This document shows positions 9,554 to 20,205 of a DNA stretch of 64,000 bases, one piece after another. The stretch spans positions 394,501 to 458,500 of the forward strand of contig OX463827.1 of assembly GCA_949825045.1 (NCBI GenBank). Reading direction: 5' to 3'. Made by a program: the position numbers and the translations under genes. How positions within the stretch are numbered: the first letter of the stretch is position 1; each line of letters opens with the position of its first letter. The DNA is from Argyresthia goedartella. Its lineage: Eukaryota > Arthropoda > Insecta > Lepidoptera > Argyresthiidae. Under the pieces are notes generated by a model. That model ran no database searches, was not told the origin of the DNA, and saw only the letters and a list, made by a program, of their open reading frames with translations.

Positions 9554-10353
9554 GCCGTGAGAATATGTTTAAGTATATAAGTATGTCGAAAGGCTCATCA
9601 TGTCTACTTTTCTCACAGAACCACTAGCTTTTATTGGTTTTTACATACCAAGAGATCAGCCGGACAGAAATCCAGACAGAAATGATAAGAAATAATAAAT
9701 GTTTATGCAGAACAAAAGGTACAAACCTGTTATAAAAACTTAGCTTAGGTGTAGAATACAGTTTATTATGTTATAAGACAAAGTGCTGGTTGGTTATGTA
9801 CATAATTAATTGAGAATATCGTTGGAGTCCCTACGTCCCAAGATAGGGTTACCCATGTGTTTAGGAATAATCATCAAGCCCCTCCAAAAATATGAATAAT
9901 TAATAGTTAGTTACCAAATGTGTCATGTTTCTTTTAACATTAAATCCCAAATTACGAAAGCATTTTTCCCAAGCTGAAACGGAGACGCTTAACTATTCCA
10001 CTAGTTCATCCGATAATTTTCAAGGGCCCTACCACAAAAAAATAAACTCCTGTCCAACACTTGTTTAAAAACAAAAATGTATAGGATTTGACGTTTGTTT
10101 TGAGGTTTAAAGCCGTTTAATACTTTTTGTGGTAACACCGCAAGGGTTCAGGGGTTTGGGGTTGAAAATCAGTAAAAAAAGCATCTAGTAATAAAGGTTT
10201 TCATTTCTTAAATATTATTCCATATTCATATAAATTAGGTATGTTTATTTTAAAAATAGTAGGTATATCAGTAAATGTAATGCCAATTGATTTTCACAAT
10301 TAGCAGCATCGACCTCGCAGACTAAGTGAATCTCATAATTGTTTAATGTGTCG
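9461..10353. other. Unassigned block beginning the tandem unit (unit B)
   Basis: There is no recognisable coding sequence on either strand. The block starts the unit and leads into the segment homologous to base 1. Its counterpart in unit C (19815-24246) is split by LINE1 at the motif tacttttc. It may be part of the ancestral flank present before the duplication. The right part near 10260 differs in C by a small local duplication of a cagtaaatgtaatgcc motif. Confidence 0.55.
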
Positions 10354-10900
10354 TGTAATACTCGTCAACCTGAATGGCAAGACTACACTAGTAAGTTACA
10401 CGGTCTGAGTTCACTCGCCTGACGACAACCGCGCTCGATGTAGTTCTAGGTATTATCTTACACAATAGCTACTTGAGATGATATCAAGCGTGAAACGTAG
10501 CAACAATAGTAGTTTATGTGACTGATACATAATGCCTAATTATGTACAGTTAGATACACTAGTTTATCAACACACATATCATAAGCTCTCTTTGATGTGT
10601 TCAGGAACCGCATGTTTGACCGGCATTGTGGCATTGAGTTGTTTAGCTTGTTCTGTAGTACCAACTTCACAGACAAAGTAGGGGCGGCACGCAGGCGGGC
10701 GTCGGCGTTCGAAATTTTAATGTCATAATATGTAGAAAATTTACACATTATGGTCATAATGTTCAATATTCAGATAAGAAATTAGTTTTTACAAAGTAGT
10801 TTAACATTATGCTGATCGTAACGTGCGGTTTTTGGACGCTGTAAAGATGGTTTATGATACGTGTGTAGATAAATATTTTTATGATATAGTTGAAAGCTCA
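10354..10900. other. Unassigned block left of Harbinger (unit B)
   Basis: This is the counterpart of 1-547, with only isolated substitutions (for example gttagatac for gttacatac near 10552). There is no gene. Confidence 0.6.
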
Positions 10901-11242
10901 GGGGGCCAATTCTCACAATGGCGATATTTTATCACATTCGACATTTATCGATCCATATGACATATTTCGATAAATATCACGATTGACCTATTCTCATGCA
11001 ATGACAAAAAGTCACAATCGATTATCGAGCAAATCAGTTCGATACGTATCGACTACTCTGAGGCAGTCGACATTGAAAATATCGACTTTGAGCTCATGAA
11101 AAAAGTTAAACTGTCAAGAAGCATGAGTTTGTTTGAGATGAGATTGTTACACTGAGAAATACCTAACTGAAAATGTCATCATTGGACAGTTTTGTTGCTG
11201 CTTTTGTAGCAGGTTAAGTGGACGATTTACAACTGCTGCTGC

Positions 11243-12013
11243 AACATCTCGTCGTCGCGTCTAATGGAGGATCGATCCATGGGAATTAGCAGAGAGATTT
11301 TGTAAAAAACTTTCGCCTTTCCAAAGCTTTGACCATGGACGTTATGAACATGGTTGAACCACTGATGCAGCAAAAAGAATAAAATTACAGACGAAAGTAA
11401 GTACCCCTCTTCGTAGAAAAATTAGTAGGTGCCCTACCTATCTTCTCCCACAGTGGTCCAGTGTAGAGAAGTGGCAAAAAATTACTTTAAGTACATGTAA
11501 ATATCTATAGTAATAGACATTTGGAATATAACCACGTGAAACAGAGGACTTTTTGTGGTATGTCTGGTGTGGTATGTGGATTCATTGACCTATGTACCAA
11601 TTTGGATTCTTTGTTTTATGTGAACCCACTGCTAACCAATACTTTTATGATTGTTTCAGGTTTTCTGCTCTTTAAACTTTTTTTCCACTGGCTGCTATCA
11701 ATCTCCGGTGGGAAACAATTTTATTGTTAATATTACGCAATCAACAGTGTCAAGATACGTTCAGGAGGTGGTGGAGGCCCTAAATCATCCTACCATATTT
11801 GGCGAGTGGGTCCACTTTCCTAACTCATTTCAAGAAATGAACTCTGTAGTCAGAGAGTAAGACAATGTTTACAATGTTACTTTATCAGTTTTTATGACAT
11901 GTATGGGTTTCCTGGAATCACTGGCTGCATATACTGTACTCATTTATAAATTTTTACACCAGCCTCAACGGATCATGATGAAAGGAGCTATGTAAACCTA
12001 CCAAATTATTCTA
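11243..12013 (+). pseudogene. Harbinger transposase remnant, unit B
   Basis: The content is as in copy A. At the first catalytic position the codon is TAC (Tyr), intermediate between GAC in unit C and TAT in unit A. The zone QSTVSRYVQEV carries a further change (Cys to Tyr) absent from A and C. The same stop follows CTHL, and the same C-terminal half is missing. It is non-functional. Confidence 0.8.
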
Positions 12014-12452
12014 TATTATTATATATACTATACTATATTACTTGTATAACAATTGTCACATAATAAAACATAATTTAAGTGCATAAAAATCTTTTATTTT
12101 TTATTATTCATATGTGTTCAACAAAATCAAATATATGTTTTCTTAACAGTTTAAGTAATAAAACTTTTTTTAATGAGTTTGTTACAAAAACTTTATTTGT
12201 ATGAGTTAGATCTGGCTACCCATTTTTGATAGAGCTAGACCTTGAATCTGTGAGTTATAAAGTATCTCTTCTACCTGAAATCAGTCTTAAAAATATCAAA
12301 CTCACAACATTTAAAATTTAACTACTAACTATTACCTTAAATTACTCAAAACTCACAACATTTAAAATATAACTACTAACTATTACCTTAAATTAGTCTA
12401 ATATTACATAATCCAAGTGATATTTGGTTTCTTGGTTTCCATAATTTTCTTT

Positions 12453-13858
12453 ATCATCATTAAATATAACTTATTAAAAAGCCTCTGGATAAAATTACTC
12501 GTATTAACCGTGCCGTCAAACTATCTGCAATTCTTTGATGAATTCTTGAAAACAAACTTGAGAAATCTCTGCGTCTAAAGATTGTTGCATTCTCTTTGAT
12601 GCAACATTCCTTTGTTCTTTTTTGTAAGAATTTTCGGCTTATTAACCAGTAATCCGCAAAGTGCGTCGTCAATAAGCTAAGAAATTAGAGTTTTATATAA
12701 GCCGAGTTTAGAGTTTTCGGAGCTTCTGTTGATTCCAAAAATTCTTGTGGGGGAGGTAATATCCCTTCATCTGTTACTTCTAAAAAATAAAGAACACTAT
12801 TATTAGTAGGCAATAGTTTTCAAAACTGTTAAAAAAAATGTTTTGAAATAAGATAGGTACATAACATTTAAAATAAACTAAATCCCTACACATTTCATTG
12901 AAAAGTCATCTGAGACTCAAAATGCATAAGGTCGAAAAACCAGTAAATGAAACTTCAATAAATTTCTTATGGTTCTAGTTTGCCATATGATATTCAACCC
13001 TAGGTGGGTCGGATATTAATTTCCTTCACCGTACATATAAAGTTACTTTACTTACCAATCTCAATCACATTTCTTATTTCTGGCACAGCTATACATGACG
13101 GGCTGGATGTATCCTCTGAAATTAAAAACAAATAGATTAATGAAAGGACCTCGCTTAGTCAACTAAAGGACTTAAGATTTAGATCAGTGGGTGAGTGTGG
13201 TAACAATGCATAGGGGCACACTATGTCAAATACATTCATACTCACCAATCTGAATATCTTCACCCATCTCAATAATGTCCTTAACTATTTGTGCTGACTC
13301 CGCAACATTTTACTCGCTACCCGTACTGCCTGAAATAAAAAAGTATTAAGTGACAGAGGGTCAGATATTCACCGAGTAACTAATATGAGTATGGGTTATG
13401 TTAGCTACATTTACTTACCAAAGACGAACTTCTTTGACTCCTGCAGTCCGGGTGGCAAGGGATGATTTACTTAAAAGTTTTAAAACCATTGAATCTTCTT
13501 GGGTAAATTGGTCTGGAGGAGAGCCATCACCAGTCATATTTTCTGCTCTGTTCACCAATGCCTTCTTTTTTTGAACTTCGACTACTGATCATGCCATGTC
13601 TAAAATCAATATGAAACTATTACCGAACTGACAATGAATGACTGATATTGTCTAGGAAGTATTGTATGGGTTAGTATATTTTATGCTTACTTTTTTCCAC
13701 TCTTCTGGAGACTTATTCGCTCCCGGAATCTAATTTAATTCAGCAGCCAATTACTCCCACCTAGCTCCTGGTAAAAGACGCTGAAAACTTCCCTTTTGGG
13801 GAGATTTTCGGGTAACTGTAGGATACGGTTTTCTGTGTTTTTTAACTGTATTTTCCAT
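12453..13858 (-). pseudogene. Myb/SANT-like Harbinger partner gene, unit B
   Basis: The same five-exon layout is readable on -, with the same two stops in exon 1 (after WE and after LN) and the same frameshift at the start of exon 2. Exon 2 carries its own extra change (gactactgatc for gacttctgatc on +), which makes a stop in one frame. As in A, the last exon lacks about 25 codons present in unit C. Confidence 0.7.
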
Positions 13859-14360
13859 AATTTGGGAGTTTATTTTGCTTTTACTTTAAAACGCAACGAC
13901 AAAAATGAAAATAGATGTCATTCAATGTCAACGTCATCACTCCTCCATGCTTGCGGTCTGTTACACCTAAATGTTTTATTTTATTTTATTGCAAAAGAGT
14001 GAGATTTTGATAATTTAGTTACTATTCTGAACATATTAGTTACTCAAAGAGTTATTGCATTTAGATTTAGAAATATAACATGATAAATTTGTATTTTTCT
14101 CTATAAATCTTACAATGTAACACAGTCGAAAAAAGTTAAATTGTTCGAGAAAACGGAACGATTCCTTATTTGGTTCCATAGACACGGATGAATCGTTATT
14201 GTTCTGTGGACGTTAGACATATTGTATCACCTTCCATATTGTTATCGCCGGTCACTGAGAATATAGTTTACGTGCAACATTCGATATTTCTGTGCGATAA
14301 AGGTTTCGTGATATGTTATCGATTTTGCGTTATTATCAAAGATATTGAGAATTGACCCCC

Positions 14361-14695
14361 AGCTCCCGAATAACTTCAATCAACTGTCTCTTGACATTCG
14401 AGTATTAGGCGATATCTGATCTGGGCACTAATGTTAAACGACAAAACATGATCATATTTTATCGATTTACTATCGTACGAGTTGGAGTTCGAAACGCCAG
14501 ATCTATGAAGTGGCACTTTATCAAATGAATAACAAAAATAAATTAACAGTGCGTTGGTAATACGAATGGAATTGTTACAAACTAAGTAGGCCGTGAATTG
14601 AGATCCATATGGTATAAAAATGCATAAATTACGAATCACGAATGACGAAATTGATTAAATATCTTTTCTGGAAACCATTTCTAACATATTGGATA
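14361..14695. other. Unassigned spacer and deletion joint (unit B)
   Basis: This is the counterpart of 4008-4342. It ends at the same deletion joint (…acatattg|ga…ctgttgg) that removed the integrase transposon's left TIR in both A and B. There is no gene. Confidence 0.6.
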
Positions 14696-14886
14696 CTGTT
14701 GGATAAAACTAGATGCAAACAAGTTGAAACAAGTAACAGGCGCCTGGCTCACGCGAGTCGCGCCCCTGCCGCCCGCCATCCGTACAGCCGCGTTTGCCAT
14801 TGCGCTTTGAGTTTAGTACGCGTTGTGCCGTTGTACAAAACAGACGTACTTTCTTGTTTTTGCGCACTCATACGTTCGAATTCAGA

Positions 14887-16435
14887 ATGGCTGTGAATGA
14901 AGACCTACAGACTATGAAGTCAAGTTTTTTGGAACAGTTTCAGTGTTTATTAGCCACAAAACATGGTGAAAATCAAAGCTATATGAATGATCTGCAGTAT
15001 TCCAAGTTTATAGAAGACGTTAAAGCTGCCAAAATATCCACGAAACGTTCTACGTTACAATATTGCCGTTGGAAGCGCTTCGATGTTTGTTGTATTGGCG
15101 ACATCGAAAAGTTGATTTCTCCTGTGTCGAGCACCGAAAATTCCGAAAATATCAAATATTACGTCAAGAATGAAGACTTGTTTGATGTTCTTCATGAAAT
15201 ACATTTGTTTGTTGGGCACGGCGGAAGAAATAGAATGGTTGCAGAAGCTAAAATGAAGCATGCAAATATTACTCAGGAGGCGATTCTTTTGAATCTTCGT
15301 TTATGTAAGCCATGTCAAATGAAACAAAAATCTACCAAAAACGGCCTTGTTGTAAAGCCTATTTTATCCAGCGAGCTAAACAGCCGTTGCCAAGTAGATT
15401 TGATAGACATGCAGACAAACCCAGATGGTGGCTACAAGTTTATACTAGTTTATAAGGACCACCTCACGAAATTCGTAAAACTTCATCCGTTACAAAGTAA
15501 GACTGCGGAAGAAGTATCAAAGAAATTACTTGATATATTTTGTATTTTTGGTTCACCCTCAATTCTTCAATCCGACAATGGCAGAGAGGTCGCAAATCGA
15601 GTTGTGGAAAGTTTGACGCAGATGTGGCCAGGTTTGAAGATTGTGCATGGGGAACCACGACAATGCCAGTCACAAGGTAGTGTTGAACGTGCCAATCAAG
15701 ACATCCAAAAAATGCTCATGACTTGGATGGCTGACGAGAACTGCCAAAAATGTTCAGAAGGCTTACGATTTATTCAGCTAATGATAAGCTTACCATCACG
15801 TAATTAAAAGATTGCCGTACCAGGCAATATTCGGTTCTGGTGTAAAGCTCGGGCTGAAATCATCTGATCTACCACCTGAAGTCCTTGCAAATATAGAAAG
15901 TAAGGAATATCTTGAGAAAATTCTTAGAGAGTTAGTTGATGATGAGAGTGACGAAGCTACTAAAGAGAATGAGCCATCAAAAGAGAATGAGCCATCAACA
16001 TCAGGAAGTTGCCAGAAAGAAATCGAAATAACATATTGCGGGCTTTGTGACCAGAATGAGGAGAAAAAATGTAAGAATAAAAAAATTCCTGACGTGGAAA
16101 AAGGTAGAGGCGACTTTCCCAATGTGTTAATGGTTGTACTTGAATGTAACAACAAGGGGTTATACAAATTAGGAAACAAATACGGCACTATAACAGAACT
16201 ATTTTCAAGAAATCAGCTCACTGTGTGTGACTAAAAATTTTTAGATGTTGACATGGTTTCACCCGAAAAGAAATCACTACGCTAAATAGCCAATACACAA
16301 TCGACCTCTGGTGGGCAAGGCTATAAAAGATGCCACTGCAAAACCAAATGTGGCAACAAAAAGTGCCTCTGCAAAGCTGCTGGTATTTTATGCAACTCAA
16401 AATGTCACTCAAGTTTAAGTTGTTCTAATGAATAG
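14887..16435 (+). pseudogene. KRBA2-like integrase/transposase, unit B
   Basis: The layout matches copy A: zinc HHCC, core Asp/Asp/Glu all present, +1 frameshift near 15783-15788, TAA at 16232 and TAA in the LR|IAN segment, then the CXC-like tail. Private changes are small, for example CLPY codon changes and AATGAA for AATAAA just before the final TAG. It cannot make the full protein as written. Confidence 0.86.
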
Positions 16436-16901
16436 TTTATGTTACTGTATAAAAGTGTGATTTATAATTATAATAACATTATTTAAATTATAATATGCTA
16501 CTACTGTCTGTTGTTAAAAAAATGTTCCTGATTGTTCCTATTATATTAAAAATTGTACTCCTGATAATTTGTGTTAATTATTACAATGTGATTTATAAGA
16601 ATAAAAAAACTCTCTACGTTTCTTTTTATTGGATGTTTTTTTTAATATCTAAAAAAGCTCTGCCGATAGCATGCCGGCTACAACTATGTACAGCCAATCC
16701 CTGTTAGATAAAACTAAGACACGCGCTGCTGCTGCAGACGCTGTGAGTCACACTCGCTAGTAGACCTGCAGTAGATCAGCAGCACCTGGCGCTCACAACC
16801 TGCAGAGGCGCGTGCCTCGCTATGCCCTCCACCCCGCGCCGCTGCTGCAGATGCTGTGAGTCATGAGTGTGACGCGGGGCGGAAGGCTTGCCGGGACACG
16901 C

Positions 16902-17203
16902 ATCTAAGTTTTATCCAACAGGGATTGTCTGGACCTAGTTCTAGCCGGAATAATATCGGATAGACCTAGTTTTATCCAACAGGGAATGGCCGAACCTAGT
17001 TGTAGCCGGCATGATGAAGGATAGACCTAGTTTTATCCAACAGGGAATGGCCGAACCTAGTTGTAGCCGGCATGATGAAGGATAGACCTAGTTTTACCCG
17101 AAAATAATCGGCTCGTACTAGGTTTAACCAAGAGTAAGTGGCTACACCTAGTTCTAACCGGCTAAAACTAGGTGCAGCCGCGCTTTGGGTTTTAGCCGTA
17201 ACA
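16902..17203. repeat. Right TIR phased array, unit B
   Basis: This is a copy of the 30-31 bp phased acctagtt array seen at 6548-6849, with the same number and spacing of sites (offset 10,354). Its conservation reflects recent duplication, so it is not independent evidence for selection on the spacing. Confidence 0.83.
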
Positions 17204-17794
17204 TATATATATTACCAGACATTCTCTTGAATCTTTATTTTTTATATTTAATACCTATGAATCGTGAGGAAGCGTATGCCGTAGCAGTGCTAAGCATTTA
17301 TATGTAAGTATGTAAATGTATGATTTTGCTTTAAGAGTTACTTGTACCAAAATCGGTATAATACCAGTTTTGGATAAGTTTGATACATATCTTTCTATCT
17401 AATCAGACTTAGACCAAAATTGGTATTAAAGATAGATAGATATAAAGTTTATTCAGTCGTCAAAAAAAGCAAAACAGATCACAGAAAATACAACAAGTAG
17501 GCACAGAATAGGATAACAAAGAATAGAAACAACAAGAAGTTACATACAAATTAAAAAAAAACAGGGTGATCCGACATACATAGTTTACCTATATGATGAT
17601 GATGATGATGATGAGGTGGGACACCCGCTGAATCACAGGGATCGGTCCTTTATTTTGACTATTTCATCAAATTCCAATGTTTGGGCACTGGTTACTGTTG
17701 GTTCAACAGGTGTCCCTCCCCAAATCTTCTTGTTCGCTTAGTGAATTCTAGGATGTCGCTAAACTTTAAGTTATAATCGGCGGAATCGGACCGC
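17204..17794. other. Unassigned block with microsatellite (unit B)
   Basis: This is the counterpart of 6850-7440: an inverted-repeat patch near 17345-17430, an ATG/CAT microsatellite near 17595, and a polyadenylation-like motif on -. There is no gene. Confidence 0.5.
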
Positions 17795-19814
17795 ACCCGA
17801 GGCTACACGTCAAAAACAGCTGTGCTGTATTTTAACTAAATAATTTTGTTTAAATTCGTCTATTTGTGAATATAGTGTTAGTTTTTAGTGTTTGTTAAGT
17901 CAATTAATAGTGTCCCAGTGATAAACGTGGTCAGAATTATACTTGTGATAAAATAATCGATCACGGGCCAACAGACCAAAGGACGATTCAAACTGTCGTG
18001 TTCAACTGACATTGTCTTGCCTTTCCCTTGCTACATAGCGAGTATTTTTTGTCTTTGTTTTCACATTACTAATCATAATGATGACTCGCAATGCTTTGTC
18101 TCGCCAAGCGGAGTCCAGGCTCCAACTGGTTTTGCAGGAATTAAAGCAAGCAAAGGGACAGGTGGAACAATTAGAAGCAGAAAGAGATGAAAATGAAAAA
18201 ACTATCTTGGAAACCTTAGAAAACAATCAAAAATTAAAGAGGGAACTGTCCGCGCTACATTCCATTAATATTTCTATTACTGAGGAACGGGATAGGCTGC
18301 AACTAATAATAGATGGGTTTGATGAGCACTGTGGCACTGAGTTTGAGTCCGTCCTGCACAGAACTTCAATCCTGGAGAAGGAACTGTGTGATGCCCACCA
18401 ACATATCACACAGCTGGAAGAAGCGGCTATTAGCTCTGCCACAGTGACCACGCAGAGCTTATTTGATGAATTGGTAGCAGTAAATACTTCCTTGGGCCAT
18501 GTCTCTGTTGCGGGCTGTAGCTTGCCCACTATGACTATTGACCTTAATAAGGATGACTCAGTGTGTAATGTGGCAGCCAGCAGCAGGGACAGCACACACA
18601 AATTGAAACTAATTAAAAATAAGTTAAGAAAATATGTAAAAATTAATAAGTTTATAAAAAAAACCAAAAATATGCTAAAGAAACAAAAAAAGGTTGTAAC
18701 AAAGCTTCATAATAAAAGAAGGGTTGTAGATAAACTGGAGCTGTGTACTGCTCAGCTTAATTATAATCAGATTAGCTATGAGGACAACATGCATGAGCTA
18801 AGATGCAAACTTGACCAGGCAGAGCGCTCCCTGGGGCACTACATTAGCCTCTATGACAAAACCAAAGCGGAAACCAGGGAACTGAATCTAGCTATGGATG
18901 CAGTTCTCAGTAGCCAGGTTAGCCTAGAAACTAAAATATTGGAGAGCTGCTCTTGTGTGCCGGACTGTGCTCCGTCAGCTACTTCCCTTCTGGATGTTAG
19001 CACTTCATATCCAGGTATAAAAACAATTATGTACAGTGATGAACTTGGAAAAAATATGGGCCAATTATTAAATATGTATATGGAGCATACGGTAATAAAT
19101 AATTGTTTACCCAACTGTAATCTGCATGATATTATATAAAAAGTAGATATTGCTACATATAGTGATGACTGTTATTTAATCATATGCCTCGGTGATAGGG
19201 GTAATGTGAACAAGTCTGACTTAATTTAATATTTAGACAAGCTCTGTTCTTTAAAAGTAAAACAAATTGTTATGTTCACATTTCCTTACAGTGACAGCCT
19301 GCCACAATCAGAAAACAACCTTAGATATAAGCTGAATATGACCTTGCATACTATATCATGCAATAATAATATACATGTAATGGATACTAACAATTTTGTT
19401 ACTAGAAATAAATATTATTTGACTAAAGGTAAATATTACCTTCCTAGTTATTATAAAAGACAAGTAGCAAATTCGCTGTCCTATTATTTTAATATAACAG
19501 CCAAAAATTTGGCTACACATAGCCTCTATTGAGCATTATACTGATGTTTCAAACAAAACCTTGGAAGTTTTTCCAAGTCATTTAAATTAGATAAAACGAC
19601 AATAGAGAAAGTCTCTAGCCCGTCAAATAATATAAATAAAGTACATAATAAAAACAGAAAAATTCGATATTGTAAAATAAATGCAAAGTTTACTAATCTG
19701 GTCCACCAAAATATTCAAGGTATTAGCAGTAAATTATTAGAGTTGGAGTTGTACATGAACTCTTTTAATATTGATATTTTATGTCTAACAGAACATTGGC
19801 TAAAAAGTTATCAA
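17795..19814 (+). mobile_element. LINE3, 5' part only, unit B
   Basis: It has the same extent as in unit A, from the 5' leader to the break in the ORF2 endonuclease at 19814, with the joint aagttatcaa|agcgg. One base differs beside the joint from A (gcc against gtt). Confidence 0.83.
18078..19532 (+). pseudogene. LINE3 ORF1, unit B
   Basis: This is a single 484-codon frame with the same two TAA interruptions as copy A (19137 and 19227). It has the coiled coil, basic stretch and SGNH-like C-terminus as in A. Only a few amino acid changes separate it from A (for example INIS for IDIS and SCSCVPD for SCCCVPD). Confidence 0.77.
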
Positions 19815-19907
19815 AGCGGCAACGTGTCTAACTCACAACGTCATTTAAAAAAAGTTGTAACGGTTTTTAACTGTCTGGGGTGTATTAAATTGTATGCCGA
19901 AGGTTAA
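19587..19907 (+). pseudogene. Start of LINE3 ORF2 endonuclease fused across the joint, unit B
   Basis: This is the same fusion frame as at 9233-9553: the endonuclease N-terminus to the joint at 19814, then non-homologous codons to a TAA at 19905. It marks the B/C joint. Confidence 0.72.
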
Positions 19908-20205
19908 GCCGTGAGAATATGTTTAAGTATATAAGTATGTCGAAAGGCTCATCATGTCTACTTTTCAATTCAATTCAATTCAATTCGTTTATTGCGATAA
20001 ATTACAGTATAATTTTAGGTCTTAAGAAATGATTAAACATAAAAGTACGTGTAATTTTACCGGGAGCGGCATGGCAATATTATAATAATCATTAATTATT
20101 TATAATAATTACATTATCTTATTATTATGGAGTATACAATTTAATTAAATTATAATTATATTATATTGTATTTATGTATTATTATCTGATATAAAATTAA
20201 GCCAA

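Larger units (their letters stand above)
10901..14360. mobile_element. PIF/Harbinger-type DNA transposon, copy B
   Basis: It has the same TIRs, gene order and agctc flanks as copy A at an offset of 10,353. It is neither intact nor autonomous. It was copied as part of the tandem unit and not by transposition, since the flanks match far beyond the TIRs. Confidence 0.75.
14696..17203 (+). mobile_element. KRBA2-like integrase transposon (Ginger-type), copy B, left TIR deleted
   Basis: It is the same as copy A: the right TIR ends …gtaaca at 17203 and is followed by tatata, while the left end begins inside an array motif. The joint is identical in A and B, so the deletion occurred once, before these two copies separated. 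Confidence 0.8.
9461..19814. repeat. Tandem unit B (complete, about 10.35 kb)
   Basis: This is the only complete and uninterrupted copy of the tandem unit. It starts after the joint in the LINE endonuclease frame (…atcaa|agcgg…) and ends at the identical joint at 19814. The offset from unit A is 10,353 bp as far as about 16594 and 10,354 bp beyond it, because of one extra A in a homopolymer. It shares with A several derived states not present in C: the loss of the integrase transposon's left TIR and a shortened coiled segment in the Myb-like pseudogene. It contains no later insertions. Confidence 0.93.
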